A stretch of DNA of 64,000 nucleotides. It comes from Marinospirillum alkalitolerans. Its GTDB lineage: Bacteria > Pseudomonadota > Gammaproteobacteria > Pseudomonadales > Halomonadaceae. Position numbers and translations under genes: made by a program. The stretch spans positions 186,001-250,000 of the forward strand of contig NZ_JBANFI010000005.1 of NCBI RefSeq assembly GCF_045055655.1. Reading direction: 5' to 3'. Numbering within the stretch: the first letter of the stretch is position 1; each line of letters begins with the position of its first letter. Shown in pieces: positions 33,488-42,749 of the stretch. The notes beneath the pieces were generated by a model. That model was not told the origin of the DNA. It saw only the letters and a list, made by a program, of their open reading frames with translations, and did no database searches.

Positions 33488-34828
33488 CTAGAGGCTGAGT
33501 TTCTTTTCCAGATAGTGGATATTGACGCCACCTCGTTCGAAATGGGTATCCCGCACCAGATCTTTATGCAGATCGGTATTGGTTTTGATCCCTTCGACCA
33601 GCAGTTCATCTAAAGAGCCACGCATACGGGTGAGTGCGGCTTCGCGATCCACACCCCAGGTGATCAGCTTGCCAATCAACGAGTCATAGTGAGGCGGTAC
33701 GGTGTAGCCGCTGTAGATATGCGAATCCATACGCACACCTAAGCCACCAGGCGCGTGAAACAGCGTGATCTTACCCGGAGAAGGAAGGAAGTTTTTCGGA
33801 TCTTCAGCGTTAATCCGGCACTCAAAAGCATGGCCCATCACTTGGATGTTCTCTTGGCGCAGGCGCAAAGGCTGACCCGAGGCAATCATCAATTGCTCCT
33901 TGACGATATCCACACCAGTGACCATCTCTGTCACTGGGTGCTCTACCTGCACGCGGGTGTTCATCTCGATAAAATAGAAGCGCCCATCTTCGTAGAGGAA
34001 CTCAAAGGTGCCTGCACCACGATAATTGATGGTTTTACAGGCTTCGACACAGGCTTTGAGTACCTGGCGACGTGCTTCTTCATCTAACAGGGGGGCAGGC
34101 GCTTCCTCAATAACCTTCTGATGGCGGCGCTGCAAGGAGCAATCACGGTCATAAAGGTGTACGGCATTACCCTGGCCGTCTGCCAAAACCTGCACCTCAA
34201 CATGGCGAGGGTTCTCAAGGAACTTCTCCATATACACAGTGCCATCGCCAAAAGCGGCCTTGGCTTCGGTTTTGGTGACATGCACGGCATTTAAAAGCGC
34301 GCCTTCAGTGTGAACCACGCGCATACCGCGTCCACCACCACCAGCGGCCGCTTTGATAATCACGGGTAGACCGATTTTGCGTGCCATGCTGAGGATGTAA
34401 TCACCATCATCGGGCAGTGGGCCGTCAGAACCTGGGACGGTGGGTACACCCGCTTTTTTCATGGCGGCAATCGCAGAAACCTTGTCGCCCATCAAGCGGA
34501 TGGTTTCTGCCTTGGGGCCAATAAAGATAAAACCAGAGCGCTCAACTTGCTCTGCAAAGTCGGCATTTTCTGCCAAGAAGCCATAGCCAGGATGAATGGC
34601 CGTGGCATCTGTGACTTCACAGGCGGCAATCAGCGCAGGAATATTCAGATAGGACTGGGTCGAAGGGGCAGGGCCGATACACACCGCCTCATCAGCCAGA
34701 CGCACATGCATTAAATCACGATCCGCTTTAGAGTGGACGGCGACAGTTTTGATGCCAAGTTCACGGCAGGCACGCAGGATACGCAGTGCAATTTCACCGC
34801 GGTTGGCAATAACGACTTTTTCAAGCAT
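33488..34828 (-). CDS. accC: acetyl-CoA carboxylase, biotin carboxylase subunit
   Basis: The 446-residue ATP-grasp enzyme carboxylates biotin on AccB. The start MLEKVVIANRGEIALRILRA is diagnostic and has gaggga upstream. ATP-binding GGGGRGMR is near residue 165, EKFLENPRHVEVQV near 200, and EMNTRVQVEHPVTEMVTG near 285. It follows accB by 65 bp, as in most gammaproteobacteria. A terminator after it makes accB-accC a separable unit. Confidence 0.97.
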   Translation of the reverse strand: MLEKVVIANRGEIALRILRACRELGIKTVAVHSKADRDLMHVRLADEAVCIGPAPSTQSYLNIPALIAACEVTDATAIHPGYGFLAENADFAEQVERSGFIFIGPKAETIRLMGDKVSAIAAMKKAGVPTVPGSDGPLPDDGDYILSMARKIGLPVIIKAAAGGGGRGMRVVHTEGALLNAVHVTKTEAKAAFGDGTVYMEKFLENPRHVEVQVLADGQGNAVHLYDRDCSLQRRHQKVIEEAPAPLLDEEARRQVLKACVEACKTINYRGAGTFEFLYEDGRFYFIEMNTRVQVEHPVTEMVTGVDIVKEQLMIASGQPLRLRQENIQVMGHAFECRINAEDPKNFLPSPGKITLFHAPGGLGVRMDSHIYSGYTVPPHYDSLIGKLITWGVDREAALTRMRGSLDELLVEGIKTNTDLHKDLVRDTHFERGGVNIHYLEKKLSL

Positions 34829-34893
34829 GGTGATCCCTCGATGCGGCACCGAAATGCCGCAGCAGCAAGATGGAAAGACAGTTGGGCAGTGGC

Positions 34894-35343
34894 TTAAACC
34901 AGAACCACCAGCGGCTGATCAAACTCAACAGGCTGTCCATCTTCCACCAGAATGGCTTCGACTACGCCATCTTTATCGGCTTCAATCTGATTCATCATTT
35001 TCATGGCTTCAACGATACACAGGGTGTCGCCTTTTTTAACTGCCTTGCCAACTTCAATAAAGGCGCTGGCACCAGGAGCGGGTGAGCGATAGAAGGTGCC
35101 GACCATGGGAGACAGCACTTGGTGGCCACTGGCAACAGGTGCTGGGGCTTCAGCTGCGGGTGTCGCTGCGGCTGCAACAGGTGCAGCGGCTACTGGAGCG
35201 GCGGCAGGTGCATAATAAGGTGCAGCGGGTGGTGCGCTATAACGGCTAATCCGCACCGCTTCTTCGCCTTCTTTGATCTCGATTTCGCTAATGTTGGACT
35301 CTTCAAGGAGTTCAATCAGTTTTTTGACTTTACGAATATCCAT
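34894..35343 (-). CDS. accB: acetyl-CoA carboxylase, biotin carboxyl carrier protein
   Basis: The 149-residue carrier has an N-terminal helical part, an Ala/Pro-rich linker (about 37-70) and a C-terminal biotinyl domain with the EAMKMMN motif, in which Lys115 carries biotin. The thumb sequence SPMVGTFYRSPAPGA is present. It shuttles carboxybiotin between AccC and the AccAD transferase for malonyl-CoA synthesis. aroQ lies 34 bases upstream on the same strand, the usual order. Confidence 0.97.
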   Translation of the reverse strand: MDIRKVKKLIELLEESNISEIEIKEGEEAVRISRYSAPPAAPYYAPAAAPVAAAPVAAAATPAAEAPAPVASGHQVLSPMVGTFYRSPAPGASAFIEVGKAVKKGDTLCIVEAMKMMNQIEADKDGVVEAILVEDGQPVEFDQPLVVLV

Positions 35344-35377
35344 TTTTCAACTCTCTGCAATGATCGTTAGTTATTAG

Positions 35378-35830
35378 TTAAGATGAAATGTGCTGCTCAC
35401 ACCGCTGATAGGCGGCTTGTAAGGCCAGGTCATAGCCTAAGCTGCCAAGGCCGCAAATGACGCCCTCGGCAAGATCTGAGAAATAGGAATGGCGTCGAAA
35501 CGGCTCGCGCGCATGAACATTCGACAGATGGATTTCAATAAACGGAATTCCCACACCGGCCAGCGCATCGCGCAGTGCCACGCTGGTATGGGTAAAAGCG
35601 GCTGGATTGATCAGAATAAAATCGACCTGCTCTGCGCGGGCTTGATGGATCTTATCCAGCAGCTGATGTTCGGCATTGCTTTGATAGCATTCAAGCTGTA
35701 CACCGAGTGTCAGGGCTTGATGCTGCAAGCGCAGATGGATGGTTTCGAGTGTTTCTTTGCCATAGACATCAGGCTCGCGGGTGCCGAGCAGGTTGAGATT
35801 AGGCCCTTGTAACAACAAAATTTTAGTCAT
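35378..35830 (-). CDS. aroQ: type II 3-dehydroquinate dehydratase
   Basis: The 150-residue enzyme dehydrates 3-dehydroquinate in the shikimate pathway. The start MTKILLLQGPNLNLLGTREP includes the conserved active-site loop (Tyr of DVYG follows). NPAAFTHTSVALRDAL and IEIHLSNVHAREPFRRHSY are the other family motifs. The longer frame to 35923 is not used because the family N-terminus is at 35830. It heads the aroQ-accB-accC unit. Confidence 0.97.
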   Translation of the reverse strand: MTKILLLQGPNLNLLGTREPDVYGKETLETIHLRLQHQALTLGVQLECYQSNAEHQLLDKIHQARAEQVDFILINPAAFTHTSVALRDALAGVGIPFIEIHLSNVHAREPFRRHSYFSDLAEGVICGLGSLGYDLALQAAYQRCEQHISS

Positions 35831-35913
35831 GATGAAGGCGGCGCTCAGAAACCAGAGGTTAAATGCAATCAAGTGTAAAAAAATGCTGCGATCTACTGCC
35901 CTTATAAAGAAAA

Positions 35914-35932
35914 AAGTCGTCAAAGACGACTT
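35914..35932 (-). terminator. terminator after dsbD
   Basis: An 8-bp stem (aagtcgtc / gacgactt) with a 3-base loop is followed on the minus strand by TTTTTTCTTT. It is 133 bases past the dsbD stop and 84 bases before the aroQ start, separating the two transcripts. The rest of the 234-bp gap shows no gene. Confidence 0.8.
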
Positions 35933-36064
35933 GAGGCAGCAGATTCAATAAAGTGTGCCTAAAGTCGTACTTTTTGTCTAGGCATCGATGACAGTTTGTT
36001 GACTTTTTTCCGAATTTAAACGCCCGTTTGCTGGATTTCGCAGCAAGGGGCGCGTCGGGTGTGA

Positions 36065-37969
36065 TCAGCGCCAAGCCTGATTCAGCGCCTGAAGATGTGT
36101 ACTAAGCTGGCGGGTGTTCATCTCACCGACGACTCGCCAATCACGCCACTCTTCACCTTGATAGAAGAACATAAATGTGGGTGGGCCAAAAACCTCATAT
36201 TCTTGCAGCCACTGGCGGGTAGCCGGATCGATCTGGGTCAGATCAAACTTCACGCGTTGAATATGATTAAGCTGCTCTTGGATCTCAGGTTGTGGAAACA
36301 CCTGCGTGTCCATAATCCGACATGAAATACACCAGTCAGCATAAAAATCGATCAGCAGCATTTGATTTGCCTGCTGGCTGATGAGCTGTTCTAGCTGATC
36401 AAGACTGTTCAGTCGAGGTGCTGGTGGCGCGGCCGCTGAATGGCTGCTTGAGGATGTGAGTCCGGCTAAGGGTTGTTGCAGGCTTTGGCTTCCTGATAGA
36501 CCGCCGATCATGAGGCTGAGGGCATACACCAGCAGGCTAATGGCCAGCGTCAAACGAACCAAGGCCCAGCCTTGTCTTTGCTGCCAGTGCAGGGCACCTA
36601 AAGCCAAGGCAGCGGCCAGAAGGAGAACCCCCCAGGCGATCAGCGATACACTTGGTGGTAGCAAACGGTCAACCAGCCAGAGCGCGACCACCAGCAGTAA
36701 GAAGCCAAAGAAATGTTTGACTTGATTCATCCATGCGCCTGCTTTGGGTAGCCAGCGTGCGCCAAAGGTGCCGGTGATGATCAGCGGAATCCCCATGCCC
36801 AGCCCCATCGCAAATAAGGCCAGTGCCCCTGTGGTGGCTTGACCGGTTGCGGCAATAAAGGCCAGTGCCCCCGCCAAGGGTGCGGTGAGACAAGGTGAGA
36901 CCACCAGTGTTGAGATGGCCCCCATCAGCGCAACATGAAAAAAGGTGGAGCCACGGGGTTGTTGAAGTGCTTGTAAGCGTTGATCAAGCCAGCCGGGTAG
37001 GCGCAGCTGCCACACACCAAACATCGCCAGCGCGAGCAACACAAAAAGCAGGGCAAAAGGAATTAACAGCCAAGGTGATTGCAGGGTGGCTTGCAGGTTG
37101 AGTCCGGCACCAAACCAGCCGACCAGCCAACCAATCAGGGCATAGGTGAGCGCCATCCCCAGGACGTAAGCGCTGGAAAGCAAAAAACCACGGCGTGCAG
37201 AAGGGGGGGCTTGGTTTTCGCCCTTGCCAAGAATGATCGCGCTCAGAATAGGCAGCATCGGCAGAACGCAAGGGGTAAAGGTTAAGGCCAGACCGGCCAA
37301 TACAAAAACTGCCACAATCACCCAGGCCGAACTCGAGGCCAGACGCTCCGTCAGTTGGCTGCTGGTATTGCTTGGTGGGGCCGCGCGTGAACTGGTAACC
37401 GACTCGCTGGCTGCAAAAACCTGCAAGTTGGCATCAGCAGCAAAGCCGCTGGAGGCAAGACTGAGGCGCTGCTGTTGAGGTGGATAGCAGAGCCCAGCAT
37501 CCGCACAGCCTTGGTAGCGCAGCGTGATCTCGATAGGTTGGCCAAGCGCCAGATCCGTCTGGGGCTGCAGTTCAGCACGGATCTCTGCCTGCTGATAGTA
37601 GACCTGGCTCTCGCCAAAGTATTCGTCATGGTGCGCTATGCTGGGCGCATAGCTCAACTCGCCGAGCTGCCACTGGCTGTCCGCGTCGCTTTCTAAGGCA
37701 AGGCTATGTTGATAAAGGTAGTAGCCGGGCTCGATGCTCCAGCGTACAAAAACTTGACGGCCTTCAATCCAGGCTTCAGGTTGAAAGGCCCGCTCAGCGG
37801 GTAAGAATTGTGGGCTGCTGCCATTGCTGAGCCAGGATGAAAAGCGTCCTGGCGTATTGTTGTTCCATGCAGAGGCTTGTGCTTCAGCAAGGGTGATCAG
37901 CAGCAGACTGAAGAGCATCAAACCGAGTCGGAGCCAGCGTGCAGAAGTTGAGAAGAGGGTTGGGGTCAT
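36065..37969 (-). CDS. dsbD: thiol:disulfide interchange protein DsbD
   Basis: The 634-residue protein moves reducing power from cytoplasmic thioredoxin to periplasmic DsbC/DsbG and cytochrome c maturation proteins. Domains in order: signal peptide ending AEAQASA; N-terminal immunoglobulin-like alpha domain with the CADAGLCYPP cysteine pair; about eight helices with FTPCVLPMLPI and VVSPCLTAPLAGAL; and a C-terminal thioredoxin-like domain with DWCISCR. The start at 37969 has GGAT 6 bases upstream; an ATG at 37981 would add four residues. It lies beside aroQ, as in Pseudomonas. Confidence 0.95.
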   Translation of the reverse strand: MTPTLFSTSARWLRLGLMLFSLLLITLAEAQASAWNNNTPGRFSSWLSNGSSPQFLPAERAFQPEAWIEGRQVFVRWSIEPGYYLYQHSLALESDADSQWQLGELSYAPSIAHHDEYFGESQVYYQQAEIRAELQPQTDLALGQPIEITLRYQGCADAGLCYPPQQQRLSLASSGFAADANLQVFAASESVTSSRAAPPSNTSSQLTERLASSSAWVIVAVFVLAGLALTFTPCVLPMLPILSAIILGKGENQAPPSARRGFLLSSAYVLGMALTYALIGWLVGWFGAGLNLQATLQSPWLLIPFALLFVLLALAMFGVWQLRLPGWLDQRLQALQQPRGSTFFHVALMGAISTLVVSPCLTAPLAGALAFIAATGQATTGALALFAMGLGMGIPLIITGTFGARWLPKAGAWMNQVKHFFGFLLLVVALWLVDRLLPPSVSLIAWGVLLLAAALALGALHWQQRQGWALVRLTLAISLLVYALSLMIGGLSGSQSLQQPLAGLTSSSSHSAAAPPAPRLNSLDQLEQLISQQANQMLLIDFYADWCISCRIMDTQVFPQPEIQEQLNHIQRVKFDLTQIDPATRQWLQEYEVFGPPTFMFFYQGEEWRDWRVVGEMNTRQLSTHLQALNQAWR

Positions 37970-38059
37970 CAGATTATCCATTCAACAGCCAGAAGAAGGT
38001 TGCGAGGGCGTATCTTAAGCTGGACTCCTCAGCAGAGCAAAAGTTCCTGCTGGGGTTCT

Positions 38060-38884
38060 TCAGCTCATGGGGTTGAAGGATTGAGGGATGATGTTCGGTA
38101 AAGAATCAAGAGAGTGGGGTATTCTTGTCTTGAATCCAAGACCAGAAACCGGAGCTACAACACCGAAGCGCGTAAAAATCTCGGTGATCTCACCAGAGGC
38201 ACGCATTTTTTCAATCTCAGCTCGTAACGCTGGCACATATTGATGGTGCGCAGAACCCAAAGGGACGCTGAAATAACGCCCGTTCAGGCTGACTTCCTGG
38301 TAGGCCACTGCTGCCAGGCCAGCGCTCTGCTCATAAATCTCCAGTCCGTGTTGTTCTGAGGTCACAACAAGATCGATGTAGCCAGCTTGGAGCATTTGTA
38401 CAAGTTGCTCTGTCTGGGTCACAAACACCATATTGAGTGAGGCCATCGACAGGTTAAAGGTTTCAGAATAAAAGCTTGAGTTCAAGGCACCAATGCTGAG
38501 ATTGCTCAGTTGATCCGCATGGCTGATTTGGAGTGGGTTGTCGGCGTTTTTAAAGAAGTGCAGTGTTCTTTCTGCATAGCCGATCAGAATGGGGTCGAGG
38601 AAGGCCTCGCGCTCAGCATCCATTGAATGTAATGGAATTAAATCCACCTCACCGCTTCTTGCAAAGGCAAGGGTGCGCGCCCAAGGGACAGGGTTCCATT
38701 CAACGCGATGGCCGAGGCGCTCTATGGCGATATTGATCACCTCTATGCCTGGCCCAGAGCAGCCCGTGGGTGTGACCCAGATGAACGGGGTTCGGTCACG
38801 GCAATGCCCTTGCCAAACCACGCTGGCCCAAGCCGGTGTGATGGCGAGACTGAGCAGTAGTGATAGAGATGCCAGTATTTTCAT
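38060..38884 (-). CDS. family 3 extracellular solute-binding protein (orphan)
   Basis: The 274-residue periplasmic protein has a signal peptide (MKILASLSLLLSLAITPAWA) and a SBP_bac_3-like body: GIEVINIAIERLGHRVEWNP, ARSGEVDLIPLHSMDAERE, IGALNSSFYSETFN and VVTSEQHGLEIYEQ. These proteins bind amino acids or small polar ligands. Cys residues in QGHCRDRTPFIW and TPTGCSG could form a disulfide. No permease or ATPase gene adjoins it, so it may serve a distant transporter or a sensor. The start at 38884 follows a perfect gggaggg. Upstream lies the tRNA-Met terminator. Confidence 0.82.
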   Translation of the reverse strand: MKILASLSLLLSLAITPAWASVVWQGHCRDRTPFIWVTPTGCSGPGIEVINIAIERLGHRVEWNPVPWARTLAFARSGEVDLIPLHSMDAEREAFLDPILIGYAERTLHFFKNADNPLQISHADQLSNLSIGALNSSFYSETFNLSMASLNMVFVTQTEQLVQMLQAGYIDLVVTSEQHGLEIYEQSAGLAAVAYQEVSLNGRYFSVPLGSAHHQYVPALRAEIEKMRASGEITEIFTRFGVVAPVSGLGFKTRIPHSLDSLPNIIPQSFNPMS

Positions 38885-38985
38885 AAACGACCCTCCCAAA
38901 AATCAAGGATACAAGGCTTGGCATCTTGTCTCTATGCACTTTAGTCTGGTTTGGGTGTTTTAGTCTCAGCAGGCAGGCATAAAAA

Positions 38986-39013
38986 AACCCCTCAAGCCGA
39001 AGCTTAAGGGGTT
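38986..39013 (-). terminator. terminator after tRNA-Met with UUCG tetraloop
   Basis: On the minus strand a 12-bp stem (aaccccttaagc / gcttgaggggtt, one G-U pair) is closed by TTCG and followed by seven T residues. It ends 8 bases beyond the tRNA 3' end. Confidence 0.92.
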
Positions 39014-39020
39014 GATTCTT

Positions 39021-39097
39021 TGGTGGCTATGCCCTGATTTGAACAGGGGACCCCATCATTATGAGTGATGTGCTCTAACCAGCTGAGCTACATAGCC
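39021..39097 (-). tRNA. tRNA-Met (CAT), elongator type
   Basis: The 77-base minus-strand gene includes an encoded CCA. The cloverleaf parts are visible: acceptor GGCTATG/CATAGCC, D-arm GCTCAGCTGGTTAGAGC, anticodon loop CTCATAA with CAT, and a T-arm with TTCAAAT. It resembles E. coli elongator tRNA-Met in the D and anticodon arms. It lies between an orphan binding protein and ychF and is followed by a strong terminator. Confidence 0.97.
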
Positions 39098-39177
39098 ATT
39101 TGTGCCGAAGCACAAAGTGGGGCGTATTTTAACAGTCAGGCAGCCAGTGTCAAGACTTTAGCTCGGAAAGCGCAGGC

Positions 39178-40272
39178 TTAAACGTTAAAGCGATAGTGCA
39201 TCACATCACCATCTTTGATGATGTAGTCCTTGCCTTCTAAGCGCCACTTACCAGCTTCTTTTGCTCCTTGCTCGCCCTTGTACTGCACAAAGTCTTCATA
39301 GGCGATCACTTCAGCGCGGATAAAGCCCTTCTGGAAGTCGGTATGAATCACACCGGCACCCTCAGGAGCGGTTGCGCCTTGCTTGACTGTCCAGGCGCGC
39401 ACTTCTTTGACGCCAGCGGTGAAGTAGGTCTGTAGCCCAAGGAGTGCGTAGCCTGCGCGAATCACGCGGTTTAAGCCTGGCTCTTCCAGTCCCATGCTTT
39501 CAAGGAACATGGCCTTTTCTTCTGGGTCGTCCAGTTCAGCGATTTCAGCTTCGATCTTATTACAGACGGGGACAACCAGCGCCTGCTCACGCTCAGCGAT
39601 GGCGCGCACTGTGTCGAGGTGCGGGTTGTTCTCAAAGCCTTCTTCGTTAACATTGGCGATATACATGGTGGGTTTCAGGGTGAGGAAGCCATAGCTTTTC
39701 ACCAGCTGTTTTTCTGCTTCACTCAGTCCAAAGCTGCGCAGGGGTTGGCCTTCTGCGAGATGGGGTTGAATGCGCTCAAGAATCTCCTTTTGCGCGATGG
39801 CTTCTTTATCGCCACCTTTTGCAGAGCGGGCCAGCTTTTGAATGCCTTTTTCGACTGAGTCCAAATCGGCCAGTGCCAGTTCCATATTGATGATTTCTAT
39901 ATCGCTGGCAGGATCAACGCGATTGGCGACATGAATCACGTTTTCGTCTTCAAAGCAACGCACGACATGCGCGATGGCTTGGGTTTCACGAATATTGGCC
40001 AGAAACTTGTTTCCTAGCCCCTCGCCCTTAGAGGCACCGGCGACCAAGCCCGCGATATCCACAAACTCCATCGTGGTTGGCAGGACGCGTTCTGGTTTGA
40101 CGATTTCAGCCAACACATCCAGGCGGGGATCGGGCATGGGGACGATGCCGGTATTGGGTTCAATGGTGCAAAAAGGGAAGTTCTCAGCGTCTATGCCTGA
40201 TTGTGTCAGTGCATTGAAGAGTGTTGATTTACCAACGTTGGGCAGGCCAACAATGCCGCAATTAAAACCCAT
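39178..40272 (-). CDS. ychF: redox-regulated ATPase YchF
   Basis: The 364-residue Obg-family P-loop protein has G1 GLPNVGKSTLFNALT (7-21), G3 DIAGLVAGASKGEGLGN, and a G4-equivalent NVNEEG that favours ATP over GTP. A coiled-coil middle and the C-terminal TGS domain (FTAGVKEVRAWTV to the end) follow. YchF binds the ribosome and answers oxidative stress. It follows pth by 72 bp, the standard pth-ychF pairing. Confidence 0.97.
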   Translation of the reverse strand: MGFNCGIVGLPNVGKSTLFNALTQSGIDAENFPFCTIEPNTGIVPMPDPRLDVLAEIVKPERVLPTTMEFVDIAGLVAGASKGEGLGNKFLANIRETQAIAHVVRCFEDENVIHVANRVDPASDIEIINMELALADLDSVEKGIQKLARSAKGGDKEAIAQKEILERIQPHLAEGQPLRSFGLSEAEKQLVKSYGFLTLKPTMYIANVNEEGFENNPHLDTVRAIAEREQALVVPVCNKIEAEIAELDDPEEKAMFLESMGLEEPGLNRVIRAGYALLGLQTYFTAGVKEVRAWTVKQGATAPEGAGVIHTDFQKGFIRAEVIAYEDFVQYKGEQGAKEAGKWRLEGKDYIIKDGDVMHYRFNV

Positions 40273-40344
40273 GATGTTCTCCTTGATACTGGATGGCGTG
40301 GCAGTCGATGCTGCTGCGCAATGATAAAATAGAAGGCTTGGCCT

Positions 40345-40929
40345 TTAGCCCTGAAAGGCATGCAGGCTTTGCATGGCCTTGTTGAACTGGCCTTCGAGAA
40401 TCAACGGCAGATGCTGGCGCGTTGCCTGAATCGCCGCTTCTATGGCCTCACGTTCCGCACTGGGTGGTTTACCAAGGACATAGCCAGTGACTTGGCTGGC
40501 GTGTCCTGGGTGACCTATGCCTAGGCGCAAGCGGTAAAAATCTTTTTGGTTGCCCAAGGCGCTGATGGTGTCACGTAGCCCATTATGCCCACCGTGACCG
40601 CCGCCTTTCTTGAGGCGGACAACGCCAGCGGGAAGATCGAGCTCGTCATGTGCCACCAGAATCTGCTCGGGAAGAATTTTATAAAAGTGCGCGAGGGCGG
40701 CAATCGCCTGGCCACTGCGATTCATAAAAGTCGTTGGCACCAGCAGGTGAAGGGCGTGTCCTTGCAGGCTGGTTTGGCAGTGTAAGCCGTGAAACTTACT
40801 GCTTTTGAGCTGGCAGCCCAATTCTGCGGCCAGGTTTTCTATCAGCCAGGCACCAGCGTTATGGCGGGTGGCGGCATAGTCAGCACCTGGGTTGCCGAGT
40901 CCGACGAGAAGCTTAATCGGTAGCGTCAT
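40345..40929 (-). CDS. pth: peptidyl-tRNA hydrolase
   Basis: The 194-residue enzyme recycles peptidyl-tRNA released by stalled ribosomes. The start MTLPIKLLVGLGNPGADYAA and the catalytic His in TRHNAGAWLI are standard, and KGGGHGGHNGLRD and RLRLGIGHPG complete the fingerprint. The longer frame to 40983 is not used because the family N-terminus begins at 40929. A terminator after rplY lies upstream, so pth may have its own promoter. Confidence 0.97.
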   Translation of the reverse strand: MTLPIKLLVGLGNPGADYAATRHNAGAWLIENLAAELGCQLKSSKFHGLHCQTSLQGHALHLLVPTTFMNRSGQAIAALAHFYKILPEQILVAHDELDLPAGVVRLKKGGGHGGHNGLRDTISALGNQKDFYRLRLGIGHPGHASQVTGYVLGKPPSAEREAIEAAIQATRQHLPLILEGQFNKAMQSLHAFQG

Positions 40930-41011
40930 CTTACTGTGCTTAGTGTTGGGCTCAGAAGTGAGCGGATAAAGGGAGTGGGGCAATCAAAATGCAGCGCATA
41001 GATGTGAAAAA

Positions 41012-41039
41012 ACCCAGAAGCCTGATCAGGCCTCTGGGT
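41012..41039 (-). terminator. terminator after rplY
   Basis: A 7-bp outer stem (acccaga / tctgggt) encloses a 12-base perfect palindrome GCCTGATCAGGC, and a T-run follows on the minus strand. It is 20 bases past the rplY stop, between rplY and pth. Confidence 0.85.
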
Positions 41040-41058
41040 CTTTGTTGCAAAGAGCGGC

Positions 41059-41676
41059 TTATTCAGCGGCTTCTTCACCTTCAGCTTCTTGTGCGCCACC
41101 TTTCTTGGCGTGTACGCTGACAACGCCAGTGTCGCCGCCGTGGGCCAGAGCAGTGATGCTCACGCCTTCTGGCAGTTTCAGATCAGACAGGTGAATGGTT
41201 TCACCTTCTTTCAGCTCAGCGACATCGATATCGATAGAAGCAGGCAGGTTCTGTGGCAGTGCAGTCACTTCAACTTCGTTCAGCAGGTGTTGGATCATGC
41301 CGCCTTGCTGCTTCACGCCAACGCAGGTTTCTTCGTTCAGGAAGTGGAAAGGCACCAGGATGCTGACTGTGTGTGTTGCATCAACGCGCTGGAAATCCAT
41401 GTGCATGACAGTCGGCTTGAAGGGGTGACGCTGCATGTCTTTGATGACAACCTGTTGCTCTTTGCCATCGATGTTGAGCAGCAATACAGAAGAATAAACT
41501 GACTCTTCAATGGCCAGAACGCGGTAGAACTCGCGCTGCTCTAAAGCGATGCTTTGTGGCGCTTCTTCACCGCCATAAACGATGGCAGGAATGTACTTGT
41601 TTTCACGACGCAGGCGGCGGCTCGCACCCTTACCCAGGTCGTTACGTGCTGTAGCTTCAAATTTAAATTGTGTCAT
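41059..41676 (-). CDS. rplY: 50S ribosomal protein L25/general stress protein Ctc
   Basis: The 205-residue protein is the long form of L25. An N-terminal 5S rRNA-binding domain (to about residue 95, with ARNDLGKGASRRLRRENKYI) is followed by a C-terminal CTC beta domain (about 100-185). The Ala/Glu-rich tail GGAQEAEGEEAAE ends the protein. It lies 93 bp after prs, the conserved prs-rplY-pth order. Confidence 0.96.
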   Translation of the reverse strand: MTQFKFEATARNDLGKGASRRLRRENKYIPAIVYGGEEAPQSIALEQREFYRVLAIEESVYSSVLLLNIDGKEQQVVIKDMQRHPFKPTVMHMDFQRVDATHTVSILVPFHFLNEETCVGVKQQGGMIQHLLNEVEVTALPQNLPASIDIDVAELKEGETIHLSDLKLPEGVSITALAHGGDTGVVSVHAKKGGAQEAEGEEAAE

Positions 41677-41769
41677 GGTGAGTCCTCGTGGACGCTAAAG
41701 GTAAAAACACGGCTCGCCCGCGACCAAGCAGAGCAGTGCTATGGGTTCTCCCGAAGGGGAGCAGAAAAC

Positions 41770-42714
41770 TTAGCGGAACATTGCGCTAATGGATTCTTCG
41801 TTGCTGACGCGGCGTACGGCCTCAGCCAGCAATCCAGAAATCGTCAGCTGACGAATTTTGCCTGTTTTTAAGGCTTCATCAGTCAGTGGAATCGTATCGG
41901 TGACGATCAGTTCGTCCAGGGTTGAGCCAGCCAGGTTGCTTAAGGCGGCACCAGAGAGAACGGCGTGAGTCGCATAGGCCACCACCTTTTTGGCGCCACG
42001 GTTTTTCAGCGCTTCAGCGGCTTTGCAGAGTGTGCCAGCGGTATCGACCATATCGTCGACCAGCAGACAGGTGCGGCCTTCGATATCACCGATAATGTGC
42101 ATCACCTGGGCTTGGTTGGCCTGTGGGCGACGCTTATCGATAATCGCCAGATCTGTGTCGTTCAGCTCTTTCGCTATGGCGCGCGCACGGACAACACCGC
42201 CAACATCGGGGGAGACGACAACCATATTCTCATAACCCTGACGTTCGATATCGTCGAGCAGAATCGGTGAGCCATAGATGTTATCGACAGGGACATCAAA
42301 AAAGCCCTGAATCTGATCAGCATGCAGATCCATTGTCATCACGCGGTTAACGCCAGCGGCGCACATCATATCGGCAATGGCTTTGGCTGAAATAGGTACG
42401 CGTGCAGAGCGGACACGGCGATCTTGGCGGGCATAGCCAAAATAAGGAATAACGGCCGTGATACGATGGGCGGACGCACGACGCAGTGCATCGACCATCA
42501 GAATCAGTTCCATCAGGTTGTCATTGGTGGGGGCGCAGGTGGATTGAATGACAAAGACATCTTTGCCGCGCACATTCTCGTTGATTTCGATCGCAATTTC
42601 GCCATCACTAAACTGGCCAACTGTCGCATCACCCATACGGATATCGAGACAATCAACGACTTTGCGTGCTAGTTCCGGGTTGGCATTGCCCGAAAACACC
42701 ATCAAGTTTGACAC
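41770..42714 (-). CDS. prs: ribose-phosphate pyrophosphokinase
   Basis: The 314-residue enzyme makes PRPP from ribose-5-phosphate and ATP for purine, pyrimidine, His, Trp and NAD synthesis. Signatures: FSDGEIAIEINENVRGKDVF, FGYARQDRR, VSPDVGG and the PRPP loop LVDDMVDTAGT. The start codon is GTG at 42714, with agggt upstream. A terminator-like hairpin 36 bases upstream separates it from tRNA-Gln. Confidence 0.97.
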   Translation of the reverse strand: MSNLMVFSGNANPELARKVVDCLDIRMGDATVGQFSDGEIAIEINENVRGKDVFVIQSTCAPTNDNLMELILMVDALRRASAHRITAVIPYFGYARQDRRVRSARVPISAKAIADMMCAAGVNRVMTMDLHADQIQGFFDVPVDNIYGSPILLDDIERQGYENMVVVSPDVGGVVRARAIAKELNDTDLAIIDKRRPQANQAQVMHIIGDIEGRTCLLVDDMVDTAGTLCKAAEALKNRGAKKVVAYATHAVLSGAALSNLAGSTLDELIVTDTIPLTDEALKTGKIRQLTISGLLAEAVRRVSNEESISAMFR

Positions 42715-42749
42715 CGGATCACCCTGATTGAACTGAGAGGATAAGAAAA

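Noticed and set aside
32482..33609. 375-residue version of prmA
   Set aside because: The first 73 residues are polar and unlike the family; MSWLQIKTL at 33390 is the normal start.
41740..41766. Hairpin CTCCC/GGGAG between prs and rplY
   Set aside because: The stem is short and has no T-run on the transcribed strand, so I do not call a terminator.
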